Shown: positions 35,514 to 44,981, counted from the stretch's first letter. The stretch is DNA of 64,000 bases from Methanolapillus ohkumae (GCF_032594355.1 NZ_CP131061.1:248001-312000); one strand, 5' to 3'. Program-made: numbers and translations. The notes: generated from the sequence alone by a model not told the origin.

Positions 35514-36836
35514 ATGACAATCGGCTTTCATTTCCAATCCAATCCTTGTTCCCCGGAATCTGTTTTCAACAATTTTTCCCTTCTGAAAAAAATCGCGAAA
35601 AAACACGGGGTTGATTTTTATGATGAAACCGATTGGAAAAACATCCTCTCCACGGAAAATCCCGGGGAGAATCCCAAAAACGCCGAAATTTTTGCCAGCG
35701 TCCATTTCTTTAAAACGGCCAATATCTTTTTTTGGTATGAGGACGGCTGCCTCATTGGAGATTGTCAAACAAATATTGCCGGCGCCGGCTTTCATGCGGC
35801 GGCCATTGAGTGGATGGACGATTTCTTGAAAAAAACAGAGTTGGATATCACCATTGAAGATGAAGCTGATTATTATTCCCGCCGGGATTTTGAGCGGATG
35901 CGGCAGGAATGTTTCTATCCGTGGCTGGACAATTTGGTGCAAGGAATTTTTGAACAATTCCAAGGCGGCGATACGGTCAGCGATGCCGGCGGCGATACTG
36001 TCGGAAATGTTTTTGTGGGCTGGGGACTGAAAAACTATGAACCGGCCGACATTCCCAAAACCGTCGTCACAACAATGGGACGCTTTTCCCTTCAAAATAT
36101 GTTAAAGGGGGCCGAAAACATTGAAGAATTCGCAAACAATTTTTTCATTTGGAACAACCCCAAAAAAGATGCTTTCTTCTATCGGAATTTAGCGGTTTCT
36201 CATCTTTGGGAAGACTGCCGCTTTATGCCCAAAGACAGAAGTGACAACGACAAAAAAATCAACGAAGAAATTCTGTCGCTTTTGGACAAAGCCGTAGCAC
36301 TCGACAAAACCATTCCCATTCCCATTTCGGAGTACAAAGAACTTTGCGCGCTGATGGATAAAAAGAAACGATTGACATTTTCGCCGGTGAATTACACGTC
36401 CGAATTTCAAATCGGATTCCGGCGGGAAATGATCCACTGGCGGCTGGGATACCTTCTTTTGTCATTTCCCGGACACTATTTGTTCACCCAAGAACGAGGC
36501 GAGCAAGATCACATTTACTACGACGACGCCTCCGAAAATTGGTTTACCTACAGGATGACCGCACTCGTCGGTCATTCCCAAGAAAAATTTGACGAAGATT
36601 TGTTTGAAAGCGCCGTTGAGCCGCCGGAAACATTTTTGATCCAAAATGGAAAAGTCAAGGCGGCATTTGTCGGAAAAATCCCGGAAGAAAAGGGCGGCTA
36701 CTATCAAATTGTCGCGGAAATTTTATCCGACAAACAAGTGACGCTGGTTACGGTTTATTGGGACAATCCGGACAATAAAAAAGAAGTGATGGACCGGCTC
36801 CGACAAATCCGGGCCGTCACGTTAGAAGATGATTAA
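35514..36836 (+). CDS. Unknown protein of about 440 residues, bacterial-looking
   Basis: ATG 35514 is preferred since AGGT lies seven bases upstream, and MTIGFHFQSNPCS looks like a natural N-terminus; the frame is open from 35484. The protein is soluble, rich in Trp, Tyr and Phe, without signal peptide or membrane helix. Visible landmarks are FFWYEDGCLIGDCQTNIAGAG, a repeated GGDTVSDAGGDTV, FFIWNNPKKDAFFYRNLAVSHLW, and IHWRLGYLLLSFPGHYL. A TATA-like TTTATATAA lies at about 35453. I do not recognise the family. It is next to a surface protein and a DinD remnant, so it may belong to an accessory region. Confidence 0.65.
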   Translation: MTIGFHFQSNPCSPESVFNNFSLLKKIAKKHGVDFYDETDWKNILSTENPGENPKNAEIFASVHFFKTANIFFWYEDGCLIGDCQTNIAGAGFHAAAIEWMDDFLKKTELDITIEDEADYYSRRDFERMRQECFYPWLDNLVQGIFEQFQGGDTVSDAGGDTVGNVFVGWGLKNYEPADIPKTVVTTMGRFSLQNMLKGAENIEEFANNFFIWNNPKKDAFFYRNLAVSHLWEDCRFMPKDRSDNDKKINEEILSLLDKAVALDKTIPIPISEYKELCALMDKKKRLTFSPVNYTSEFQIGFRREMIHWRLGYLLLSFPGHYLFTQERGEQDHIYYDDASENWFTYRMTALVGHSQEKFDEDLFESAVEPPETFLIQNGKVKAAFVGKIPEEKGGYYQIVAEILSDKQVTLVTVYWDNPDNKKEVMDRLRQIRAVTLEDD

Positions 36837-36874
36837 TTCCATCGGTTCTATTTTGTGTCCGAACTATGACATAA

Positions 36875-37012
36875 AATTTAGTTGACCGCGCAATGCCGGC
36901 TTGCGAAAACAGCAGCCAAAGCATCGCTGACCATTTTCCTGATATCAGGAAAATGATTGATATCGGCAGCGGTACACAGTGAAAAGTCAAAGATTTCGAG
37001 CTGTCTCGTTAG
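36875..37012 (+). pseudogene. DinD-like fragment (DNA-damage-inducible protein D family)
   Basis: The frame from 36875 reads NLVDRAMPACENSSQSIADH, continues FPDIRKMIDIGSG, then a TGA at 36980, KVKDFELSR and a TAG at 37010. This lines up with the DinD/KilA-type pattern ERAMxACENSG...DHFxDxxKMVxxGSGAxRxxxDxxLSRYACYL, with stops where Arg and Tyr are expected. No start, no upstream half and no clear continuation remain. A 24-bp perfect palindrome (36932-36955) falls inside it. It is most likely the scar of a lost accessory gene. Confidence 0.55.
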
Positions 37013-37072
37013 CGCCCGTTGCGGCACTCACTCTTTCTATTTATTCAACAAAAACAGCAGGCGTTTACACAA

Positions 37073-38347
37073 TTATCCGGATGAAATGTCATCTTCATAT
37101 TCGATTTTTCCGTACGGTCCGACAATCCGGCTCACTTTGTTCGGGTTTTGAATTTCATGCTTTCGCTGCATGCCGGCATAATATCTTTTTTTGGTATTTT
37201 CCGGCGTTGCGCAGGTATCTGTGACGGAATTTTCCGATTTTTGAGATTTGAGCGCGGCCGGATTTTTTTGGCAAAAAGCGGAGTCCTCTAAAAGGACCCG
37301 CAAATCTCTTTGACGACATGGAATTTCAATGCCTTCTTCCCGGAAACGGCGCAAGACCGTGGAATTGATGTAGTCGCGGGATTCCCATTTCCGGTCAAAC
37401 CGGTTGGTCCAAAATGTGACCATCAAATCCAAACTGGATTCTCCAAATGTCAGGAAAAAGACTTCCGGGGTTGGGACTTCTAAAATGTAATCAAAATTCC
37501 GGGCGGCTTGTGTTGCGACTTCCATGAGGATTTCTTTCACTTTGTCGATATCTGAGCCGTAGCCGACGGAAAACGGCAGGCGAACTTTTAATTTGATGTC
37601 CGGCATCGCGTAATTGGTGATGATGCTTGTCGAAATAGTGGAGTTCGGAATTGTCATCAGTTCGTAGTCCAGCGTCCGGATGCGGGTGCTGCGGGAACCG
37701 ATGTCGAGAACATCGCCGACGAATTCTCCGATTTTGACACGGTCGCCGACTTTAAACGGGCGGTCGGCATAAATCATGGCGCCACCAAAGAAATTGCCCA
37801 GCATGTCCTGAGCGGCCAGCGCGACGGCGATTCCAAGAACACCCGCGCCCGCCAAAAGCGGCGTAATATTGACTTTATAAATCTCCAAAATGACCAAAAT
37901 CGCGACGAACCAAATGATATATTCGGCGAGAAGGTCCAAAAGACCCAAAATCCTGGAGGTAATATCGTTTTTGGAGCTTTGGATGATTTTTCGGCCATAG
38001 AATTCCATGATGTTTTGGACAAGAGCCGACAAAAACCAGGCGCTGACAAGGACTATGACGACTTCGTTCAGCTCTGTCTTCATGAATTTTTCAACGCCTT
38101 CCGGCGTTAAAAGATAATGAACAATGCCGTAATAAGTCGGAATTAAAAAAGCGATAATCGTCACCGGTTTTCCGACCGATGCCAACAAGATGTCATCCCA
38201 TTTCGTTTCGGTTCCCGACACCTTTTGAATCAGCATTTTTCGAACGCGCCGGATTCCGAAAAATACAATCAATCCCAAAATAATATACAGACAGCCATAA
38301 ACAAAGTTGATGTTGTCATAATTAAAGTATTGTAAATAATCCGCCAT
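37073..38347 (-). CDS. mscS: MscS-family mechanosensitive channel
   Basis: About 424 residues from ATG 38347 (MADYLQYFNYDNINF); the frame is open 19 codons further, but AGGA sits just before this ATG. Four N-terminal hydrophobic helices lead to the pore segment LLAGAGVLGIAVALAAQDMLGNFFGG, followed by the beta domain DRPFKVGDRVKIGEFVGDVLDIGSRSTRIR and the C-terminal cage. The channel opens under membrane tension to release solutes. The last 60 residues (from about CQKNPAALKSQKSE) are a polar, probably disordered extension not typical of the family. It ends beside the DinD remnant. Confidence 0.93.
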   Translation of the reverse strand: MADYLQYFNYDNINFVYGCLYIILGLIVFFGIRRVRKMLIQKVSGTETKWDDILLASVGKPVTIIAFLIPTYYGIVHYLLTPEGVEKFMKTELNEVVIVLVSAWFLSALVQNIMEFYGRKIIQSSKNDITSRILGLLDLLAEYIIWFVAILVILEIYKVNITPLLAGAGVLGIAVALAAQDMLGNFFGGAMIYADRPFKVGDRVKIGEFVGDVLDIGSRSTRIRTLDYELMTIPNSTISTSIITNYAMPDIKLKVRLPFSVGYGSDIDKVKEILMEVATQAARNFDYILEVPTPEVFFLTFGESSLDLMVTFWTNRFDRKWESRDYINSTVLRRFREEGIEIPCRQRDLRVLLEDSAFCQKNPAALKSQKSENSVTDTCATPENTKKRYYAGMQRKHEIQNPNKVSRIVGPYGKIEYEDDISSG

Positions 38348-38604
38348 AATTCCTGTCACTCTTAAATATCGCATTTTTGCAGATAAAATTGTAAAAATAA
38401 ACAATCATTTTTTGAAAGTCCGTTCGTTTTCGTTTTTTAATTTATTTTTTGCAATAACCGAACAAAACTATATAATCCTGAATGGTTATTATCCTATCGT
38501 CTTTTTCATTTATTTTATCTATTATATAAAAAATATAATAAACATTAGATAAAATTATGATTTTGTAAAAACGGTCAATTCACATTAAACTTCGGGGAAA
38601 CGAT

Positions 38605-40281
38605 ATGCAAAAGGCATTTAAATATTTATGGACGGCGGAATTGTTAATTTTTTGTTTTTTTTGTTTGACGGGGACGGCATTTGCAATTAATTCAATGACG
38701 GAAACAAGTCCGGGTAATTATACGATTGTTTTGGATCCGAATGATAATGATGACCGTATTTTTTCGGATGCAAATATGAGCTTTATGTTTGATTATGGAA
38801 ATACCAGTTTTAACATAAATGCACAGTCTTCCGCGCCGGATTTGAATTTAACTCTCAATTTAATCGGCGGGTTTTCTCCGGCTCTACAAGATGCTCTTGT
38901 CATATCCACGATGAACATGAACGTAACGAATGTCACCTTAAATGGAAACGGCCACAACATTGAAGATGGACGGATTTATTTTCAATCGGGTAATTTTGGC
39001 GACATTGTTATTTCAAATGTCAATCTTTCGACATCCGGTTCTGGAAATTTGATTGAATTTGAAGGTTCAATGGAGTCAGAGACGACAACCATTCAAAATT
39101 CAAAATTAACGAACGGAAGTATCCATTTCAATTCTTCAATGTCGAAAAATGCAGTTTTTTCCGGTTTGAATATCACAAATGGAAGTTTGGACCTTTCAAC
39201 AAATCCTTTTTCAGAATTAAGTGTTCACAATAATGTCATTTCAAATCCTTCCTCTTATGTTCTTATTCTGCCGCTGGCGAATCCGGATAATTCGTCTTAC
39301 ATTTACAATAACAAGTTTATTTCAGATTCTGATTACATTGGCGGGTCCAGTTCCCTCCCGAATGTTTATTTTAACAAAATGCCTTCTTCCGGAACCAGCA
39401 TTGTCGGCGGTCCGTACATTGCGGGAAATTATTGGAGTGATTCTCACGGGACTGGAATTTCCGATCTTATGGATGCAACACCGACCGGCTACTCCGAAAG
39501 CAGATATTCTGCAAACCCCTCTCTTGAGTTTATTGATTACTATCCCCTCACAAAATACGCAGCTGGCGGTAATTCCCCGATTATTTTGAGAGACACCAAT
39601 GAATCCAATGAATCCAATAATACAAACGAATCCAACCAAACCAACCAAACCAATGGAACACCGAGTTCCCCCTCTCCTTCCGGAAACAGTGTGAGCAATA
39701 CATTCCGGCATTTGAAAAATAACAACACATCCACCGAAGAAGTCATTTCCGATTACATCATCCCCGCCTCCGTCGTGATCGGATCGGTGATGAGTGCCAT
39801 TCTGATGATTTTCCTTAGTTTGCTTGACACGTTCTTTGACGTCACCTCTCAAAAAGTCCGAGAAACGGCGAAACACAAAAAATTGACGTTTGAATTCAAC
39901 CCGCCGAAATGGTCTGAAATTTTCAGTGCCCGTTCCGCTTTAATGGTTCTCATGTTCTTCATCGGAATTCTCGTCGTCGATACGCTTCTTGGGGACACGG
40001 TTGACGCGGCTATGAATGGTGGGCTGCTGAGTTTCCTGACCGCGATTATTCCGCCCATTTTTGTCGCGTCCCTCATAAACATCGGCGGCGGACTTTTGCT
40101 GGATGAACTCATGGATTTCGTCTTGGAAAAACTCGGCAAATTCACCCGGGAAAAATCAGGCATCTTGGACTACATCGAAACCAACCGGCATGTCAACATC
40201 GCCGTGTTCTTTGTAACGATTGCGGTTGCTGTCGCGCTCATTTCATTCTTCATCTTCTTCATGGAATGGACGCTGATTTAA
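38605..40281 (+). CDS. Membrane-anchored beta-helix surface protein
   Basis: The 558-residue protein has a signal peptide (LIFCFFCLTGTAFA) and a parallel beta-helix region (about 90-300), with repeated short strands such as VTNVTLNGNGHNI and IVISNVNLS. A NosD-like closing segment GNYWSDSHGTGISD precedes an Asn/Thr/Ser spacer (NESNNTNESNQTNQTNG). Unusually the C-terminal third has four membrane helices (IIPASVVIGSVMSAILMIFL, ALMVLMFFIGILVVDTLL, FLTAIIPPIFVASLINIGG, IAVFFVTIAVAVALISFFIFF) in place of a single anchor. GGGGAAACG precedes the ATG. The spacer gives many N-glycosylation sites. Function unknown; a surface-sensing or adhesin role is possible. Confidence 0.8.
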   Translation: MQKAFKYLWTAELLIFCFFCLTGTAFAINSMTETSPGNYTIVLDPNDNDDRIFSDANMSFMFDYGNTSFNINAQSSAPDLNLTLNLIGGFSPALQDALVISTMNMNVTNVTLNGNGHNIEDGRIYFQSGNFGDIVISNVNLSTSGSGNLIEFEGSMESETTTIQNSKLTNGSIHFNSSMSKNAVFSGLNITNGSLDLSTNPFSELSVHNNVISNPSSYVLILPLANPDNSSYIYNNKFISDSDYIGGSSSLPNVYFNKMPSSGTSIVGGPYIAGNYWSDSHGTGISDLMDATPTGYSESRYSANPSLEFIDYYPLTKYAAGGNSPIILRDTNESNESNNTNESNQTNQTNGTPSSPSPSGNSVSNTFRHLKNNNTSTEEVISDYIIPASVVIGSVMSAILMIFLSLLDTFFDVTSQKVRETAKHKKLTFEFNPPKWSEIFSARSALMVLMFFIGILVVDTLLGDTVDAAMNGGLLSFLTAIIPPIFVASLINIGGGLLLDELMDFVLEKLGKFTREKSGILDYIETNRHVNIAVFFVTIAVAVALISFFIFFMEWTLI

Positions 40282-40330
40282 AAATAAATAGGAAGGAATC
40301 GGAATTTTTTTCGATTCTTTTTTCTTTTTT

Positions 40331-40402
40331 TGTGCTGCGCCGGCGTGCGCATTAAGACAACAATTTTTTAATTTTTTCAACAAAACGAGGGGTCAGCTTT
40401 TT
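40331..40402 (+). repeat. Dispersed GC-core intergenic element, copy R2
   Basis: After a T-rich tract, TGCGCCGGCGTGCGCA (a five-base-pair hairpin, TGCGC/GCGCA) is followed by TTAAGACAACAA, a T/A-rich spacer, CAACAAAACGAGGGGTCAGC and a T run. It lies 50 bp after the stop of the surface-protein gene, in its orientation. It is the most diverged of the five copies in the GTTATGGCAGCA part. Confidence 0.55.
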
Positions 40403-40413
40403 AATTTTTAACA

Positions 40414-40625
40414 TTGCCGCATCTGCTTACTATTTTACCGTTTGCTGCGTCTGTTTATTATTTTGCTGTTTGCTGCGTCTGTTTATTATTTTGCCGTTTG
40501 CTGCGTCCGTTTATTATTTTGCTGTTTGCTGCATCTGTTTATTATTTTGCCGTTTGCTGCGTCCGTTTATTATTTTTCTGTTTGCTGCGTCTGTTTACTA
40601 TTTTTCTGTTTGCTGCGTCTGTTTT
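40414..40625. repeat. 28-bp minisatellite, about seven and a half copies
   Basis: Perfectly head-to-tail units begin TTTGCTGCGTCTGTTTATTA and vary at a few fixed positions (CTG or CCG end; CGT, CAT; CTG, CCG). There are no unique spacers, so it is not a CRISPR array. As 28 is not a multiple of three, each unit shifts frame and all three plus-strand frames stay open; the resulting hydrophobic 'protein' at 40414-40848 is an artefact. It lies between element R2 and tyrS. Nothing else is seen up to 40902. Confidence 0.85.
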
Positions 40626-40902
40626 CACATATTTCTTATCACAATCGTATTTTACCGAAAAATTCGGACGCGGGAACGCGTCCGAATTTTCGGGTGGTTT
40701 TGCTTGGATTTTTCATTTGTTGTTTCGTATTTTTTATATTATTTTTCAACCGCCCCGTCTTGAAAAATTCAAAATGCCGCGGCAAATTTTGAGCAAAGTT
40801 TATATTCTAACGGACAGTTATGTCTTTCTCAATTCCAAATGGAAATGAAATATTGAAAATGAACTAAAAGTACAAATAAAAATGAATGAGACGTGGGGCT
40901 CT

Positions 40903-41868
40903 ATGACGCTGAATCCTGATAAACTGGAACTGATCCGACGAAATACTGATGAAATTATCACTGAAGAAGAACTGATGGAACTTTTCAAAAAAAACCCGGC
41001 ACCGAAAGCCTATGTAGGTTACGAACCCAGCGGAAAAATCCATATGGGACACGTCCTGACCGTCAACAAACTTCTGGACCTTCAAAAAGCCGGCTGCCAG
41101 ATCACGATTCTTTTGGCAGACGTCCATGCCTACCTGAATAAGAAAGGAACCTTCGAACAAGTTCGAAAAATCGCCGACTACAACAAACGCTGCTTTATCG
41201 CGTTGGGTCTCCAAGAAGAAAATACGCGTTTCGTCTACGGTTCCGACTACCAGCTCGGGCATGAATACATGCTCAACGTGATCCAAATGTCGCGAACCGT
41301 CACTCTTAACCGGGCCACCCGCAGCATGGATGAAGTCGGCCGCGCCATGGACAACCCGATGGTTTCTCAATTGATTTACCCGATTATGCAGTCTCTTGAC
41401 ATTGCGCTTTTGGATATTGATATCGCGGTCGGTGGAACCGATCAGCGGAAAATTCATATGCTTGCGCGCGAGCACCTCAAAGATTTGGGATTTAAAACAC
41501 CCATTTGCATTCACACGCCGATTCTTTTAGGATTTGATGGAAACAAAATGTCTTCCTCCAATGATAATTTTATTTCCATCGATGACAGCGCCGAAGACAT
41601 TGAAAAGAAATTGAAAAAAGCTTACTGCAAACAAGGAGATGTGGAACAAAATCCGATTTTGGAACTTTTCAAGTACCACATCTGTCCGCGCTATGAAAAA
41701 ATTGTCATTGAAAAACCTGAAAAGTTTGGCGGAAACAGCACTTACCATTCGTTTGACGAACTCAAAGAAGCATTCGCCGCTGAAAAAATTCACCCGATGG
41801 ACCTCAAAGGCGCCGCCGTCAAATACCTCAATGAAATTTTAGATCCGGTCCGAGCCGTCTTGATGTAA
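40903..41868 (+). CDS. tyrS: Tyrosyl-tRNA synthetase
   Basis: About 321 residues with the archaeal TyrRS core: YVGYEPSGKIHMGHVLTV (HIGH-type motif HMGH), ILLADVHAYLN, DIAVGGTDQRKIHMLAREHL, and GFDGNKMSSSNDNFI (KMSKS-type motif). It charges tRNA-Tyr. The start is either ATG 40903, with GTGGGG four bases upstream, or ATG 40882, which has no ribosome site; I prefer 40903. A copy of the GC-core element lies on either side of the gene (R2 upstream, R3 downstream). Confidence 0.95.
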   Translation: MTLNPDKLELIRRNTDEIITEEELMELFKKNPAPKAYVGYEPSGKIHMGHVLTVNKLLDLQKAGCQITILLADVHAYLNKKGTFEQVRKIADYNKRCFIALGLQEENTRFVYGSDYQLGHEYMLNVIQMSRTVTLNRATRSMDEVGRAMDNPMVSQLIYPIMQSLDIALLDIDIAVGGTDQRKIHMLAREHLKDLGFKTPICIHTPILLGFDGNKMSSSNDNFISIDDSAEDIEKKLKKAYCKQGDVEQNPILELFKYHICPRYEKIVIEKPEKFGGNSTYHSFDELKEAFAAEKIHPMDLKGAAVKYLNEILDPVRAVLM

Positions 41869-42023
41869 TCAAAAAAACGTCACATAAAATTGTAACAAAT
41901 CGGAAATCGATATTAATTTGAATTGAAGAATTTGTCACAATTTCGGACTCTTTTTTTGAAAAATCAGTTTATTTTTCTTCTTTTTCTGTTTTTTGCTTTT
42001 TTAATTTTGGTTTGTTTGCGTTT

Positions 42024-42101
42024 TTGTGCATTTTCCGCCCCGCGCGCGTTATGGCAGCCATTTATGATTTGATCTAACAAAATCGAGGGACGTTTTTTTT
42101 A
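42024..42101 (+). repeat. Dispersed GC-core intergenic element, copy R3
   Basis: A T-rich tract with TTTTGTGCA leads to CCGCCCCGCGCGCGTTATGG at 42035-42054, then CAGCCATTT, a spacer, CTAACAAAATCGAGGGACG and eight T. GCC and GGC flank the core. It is 155 bp downstream of tyrS and in the same orientation. Confidence 0.6.
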
Positions 42102-42413
42102 GAAATGTCACTCAATTTGATGACAGGGTTGATGACAGGCCGATGACAATTGATAGAAAAATGAATTCGTACGGAAAAAAGTAAAAACAAAAGACAAAAG
42201 ACAAAAAAAGTAAAAAAAAACGAAGAGAAAAAGAAAGAGAAAAAGAAGAGAAAGGTAAAAAAGAGTAAAAGAAAGAGATTGACAAAATTAATAAAAGATA
42301 AAACCTTTGAAGGAATTGTTATATCCCATAAATGATTATAGGTTTCTCAAAATTTGTAAATGAACTTTCATTTATCCATCAATTATCAATATCGCAATGA
42401 TTCAGGTGTTTTT
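42102..42413. other. Intergenic with a polypurine tract
   Basis: About 42170-42295 is almost pure purine on the plus strand (runs of AAAAAAG, GAGAAAAAGAAAGAG). It could adopt unusual DNA structure or simply be a repeat tract. No gene is seen before 42414. Confidence 0.45.
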
Positions 42414-43580
42414 ATGATTTATACATATCAGGACGGAACAGAGCTTCCGGTTCAAAGAGATTTCATTCAAGATTTAAAGAATTACATTGAATGTTTGGGA
42501 AAGGTTCTGCCTCTTGAAAATGCTATCATTGAAAGAAAAGACCGAGACAAAGAGGACATTGCTGACTTGAATCGAAAATGGGTTGTCCTCAGCAAATTCC
42601 GTGAAGATTTAATTCATGCGTTACCGCTCAAAGAAGGAAGCGAAGAATTTGTGATTTTAAAACCGTGCATCGCCGAAATCATTGAAGTGTGTGACAAAAG
42701 CATTAAAAATGCGCGCGAATCCTTGGAATTTGAAACCAATCAAATCAAAAAAGAATCGAATGCCTTCATCAAATCCAAGGAAATTGAAATCATTAAAATT
42801 CTGAGTCCGTTTTTGGTGTCAAGTGTTTACGGCGCAAAGCGCGCGTATGTGATTTCCCAAGAACAAAACGCTTTGACCGGCATGCTTTTTGGATATGTGT
42901 CCGGCCTTCAATACAATTATCTGCTTCATTTCAATGACGAACGGTTGACGGTTCAAAAATTAATGGGAAAATTAAACGTGCCGCACATGGCCAAAACCGG
43001 GATTTTTGTCAAAGAAAACAAGCCACGCATCAGCAGCTTGTCGGACTACACCGTTTTAAACATCCAATATGATGACCCGTACAACTTTTCACTGGATTTG
43101 GAAAACAAAAAGAAAATCGTGAAAATCATCCGAAAAAATGGCAGTTTCTCAATTTTCGATGATGGTCAAGATATTACGGCCGACACCGATTTATCGGCAC
43201 TGATTGAAGACACTGAGCTTCAAAAAATCCCGGAAAAAATTACCAATTACATCAAAAAGAACGTCGCGTCCTTCGAACTCAAAGAAATTTTTATTGACGA
43301 AGACGATGCGATCGCCAACAATTACACGTTTGACTGCATGAAAGTGATTGCCGGACAATATGGCGCCATCGTTCACGAATGCCTCCGAAAAAGTCCGATT
43401 AAGAATGAAATCTCCATCAAAATCCAAATGGAAGACGGTACCCGAAGTGAAAAATATATTTCAAAAGAAGAGTTGTATTCCAAATTGGCCAACCTTGGCG
43501 GGGAAGGACTCGAAATTGCCGGAATTATCGGGGTGGAAGCAACAAAAGGCGCCGGCGCAAATAAATATCTGATTGTTTGA
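42414..43580 (+). CDS. Unknown archaeal protein of 388 residues
   Basis: ATG 42414 has AGGTG five bases upstream; the frame is open from 42360 but that part has no ribosome site. The N-terminal 130 residues look helical and charged (coiled-coil tendency, ARESLEFETNQIKKESNAFIKSK). A mixed alpha/beta C-terminal half follows (SVYGAKRAYVISQEQNALTG, KENKPRISSLSDYTVLN, LEIAGIIGVEATKGAGANKYLIV). The ordinary composition and intact frame say it is a real gene, but I recognise no family. I considered release factor aRF1 and rejected it, as no GGQ or NIKS motif is present. Between tyrS and taw1, on the same strand. Confidence 0.7.
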   Translation: MIYTYQDGTELPVQRDFIQDLKNYIECLGKVLPLENAIIERKDRDKEDIADLNRKWVVLSKFREDLIHALPLKEGSEEFVILKPCIAEIIEVCDKSIKNARESLEFETNQIKKESNAFIKSKEIEIIKILSPFLVSSVYGAKRAYVISQEQNALTGMLFGYVSGLQYNYLLHFNDERLTVQKLMGKLNVPHMAKTGIFVKENKPRISSLSDYTVLNIQYDDPYNFSLDLENKKKIVKIIRKNGSFSIFDDGQDITADTDLSALIEDTELQKIPEKITNYIKKNVASFELKEIFIDEDDAIANNYTFDCMKVIAGQYGAIVHECLRKSPIKNEISIKIQMEDGTRSEKYISKEELYSKLANLGGEGLEIAGIIGVEATKGAGANKYLIV

Positions 43581-43717
43581 TGATTGGGTGATGTTTATTG
43601 TTTGATGTTATTAGGTGATGTTATTGGTTATGGGATTGTTTAATTTTTAATTTTTAATTTTTCCGCCTTTTTTATTTTTTGACAAAACGTTTCATGATTT
43701 TATTTTTTGGTGAAAAA

Positions 43718-44689
43718 ATGGATCCTCCCGAAAAAATCCAATTCGGCTATTCTTTGGAAGACATTTCCATGGACGAACTCATGCGCCGGCAAGGATATGC
43801 CAAAGCCGGCCGCCATTCCGCGGTTAAAACCTGTACCTGGCTTAAAAATTCCATGAATGGAAACGGGGTTTGTTATAAATCTTCTTTTTACGGCGTCATT
43901 TCTCACCGGTGTCTTCAAATGACGCCGACTCTTCTTTGCAACCAGGAATGTGTTTTTTGCTGGCGGCCGACTGAAATTTCTGTACCTGCGCCGGATGAAT
44001 GGGACTCGCCGGAACAAATCGTCTCAGGATGCCTCCAAGCTCAAAGAAAATTAATTACCGGATTTGGCGGGTCTCCCAATGCCCTTTCTAAAAATTATGA
44101 AGAAGCCAAAACTCCGTCCAATGTTGCGATTTCTTTGTCGGGGGAGCCGACATTTTATCCGCATCTGCCGGAATTGATTCGGGAATTTGAAAAAAATGAA
44201 ATGACCACTTTTGTTGTCACCAACGGCACCCGCCCGGACATGCTGCGCCGTATTTTTCCGACGCAGTTGTACATGAGTTTGGATGCGACCGGCGAGGAAA
44301 TGTATGAACAAATCTGCCGTCCGAAATCTCCGATGCTTTGGGAAAAAGTGATGGAATCCTTAGATGTTTTGAAAGAAAAAAAGAAAAACGGGGTTCGAAC
44401 CGCCATTCGAATTACGGTGGTCCGCGATTATAATTACAGTGTGGCAAACGCCGAACAATTTTCTCAACTCATCCGGCGGGCCGACCCCGATTTTGTAGAA
44501 GTGAAATCCTACATGCATGTCGGATTTTCACGGCTGAGGCTTGCGCGTGCCAATATGTTGGAGCAGGAAGAAATCCGGAATTTTGCAAACGAAATCGCAT
44601 GGCATGCCGGATATTTGTATGCCGGAGAATCGGAATCCAGCCGGGTGGTCGTCTTGTCCAAAACCGGAAAAACATCACCGGTCAAATGA
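43718..44689 (+). CDS. taw1: 4-demethylwyosine synthase (tRNA-Phe, Taw1/TYW1)
   Basis: About 323 residues from ATG 43718, with GGTGA four bases upstream. The radical SAM cluster motif is CNQECVFC, followed by the family-typical WRPTE. LSGEPTFYP, VTNGTRPDML and YMSLDATGEEMYEQICRP are the further barrel motifs of Taw1, and GVRTAIRITVV and SYMHVGFSRLRL complete the match. The enzyme forms the tricyclic 4-demethylwyosine base at G37 of tRNA-Phe from N1-methylguanosine and pyruvate. The archaeal form has no flavodoxin domain; a separate flavodoxin gene is at 51910-52335, but a link is speculative. Confidence 0.93.
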   Translation: MDPPEKIQFGYSLEDISMDELMRRQGYAKAGRHSAVKTCTWLKNSMNGNGVCYKSSFYGVISHRCLQMTPTLLCNQECVFCWRPTEISVPAPDEWDSPEQIVSGCLQAQRKLITGFGGSPNALSKNYEEAKTPSNVAISLSGEPTFYPHLPELIREFEKNEMTTFVVTNGTRPDMLRRIFPTQLYMSLDATGEEMYEQICRPKSPMLWEKVMESLDVLKEKKKNGVRTAIRITVVRDYNYSVANAEQFSQLIRRADPDFVEVKSYMHVGFSRLRLARANMLEQEEIRNFANEIAWHAGYLYAGESESSRVVVLSKTGKTSPVK

Positions 44690-44930
44690 AAACAGGGTCA
44701 AACCGGATTTCTTTTTTCTTTCTCTTTTTTCAAGATTTATTCTCCTTTTCTTTCTTTTCTTTCAACAAATTTTAAAATTTAATTTTAATAAAATATATCC
44801 TGTTTTGTACAATAAATTTTTTTAAATACAAAACTGTCTAAATATAAATTTATTTCTATTCGGAATAGTTATCAATAGAGTTTTAGACCAAGTTGTTTAT
44901 CAATATACTCTTCAAGTATACGGATCGAAG

Positions 44931-44938
44931 TATATATA
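44931..44938 (+). promoter_or_regulatory. TATA box of the 26-residue small gene
   Basis: TATATATA at 44931-44938 predicts a start of transcription near 44960-44965, just ahead of GGGGTGGAGG and the GTG start codon at 44982. Confidence 0.5.
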
Positions 44939-44981
44939 CTCTCTTCAAAGTTTGTATTCAATCCCGGGGTGGAGGCGCATC

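Noticed and set aside
40414..40625. CRISPR array
   Set aside because: Units are head-to-tail with no unique spacers, and no cas genes are present. The same holds for the repeats at 17944-18088.
40414..40848. Hydrophobic repetitive protein read from the 28-bp repeats
   Set aside because: All three frames are open because the repeat has no stops; the predicted peptide is the same repeat in rotating frames, with no ribosome site.
42414..43580. Peptide chain release factor aRF1
   Set aside because: No GGQ or NIKS motif is present, although the length is similar.
44380..44410. tRNA T-arm-like GGGGTTCGAACC
   Set aside because: It is inside the taw1 coding frame and no acceptor or D-arm can be formed around it. 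No tRNA gene was found in the window.
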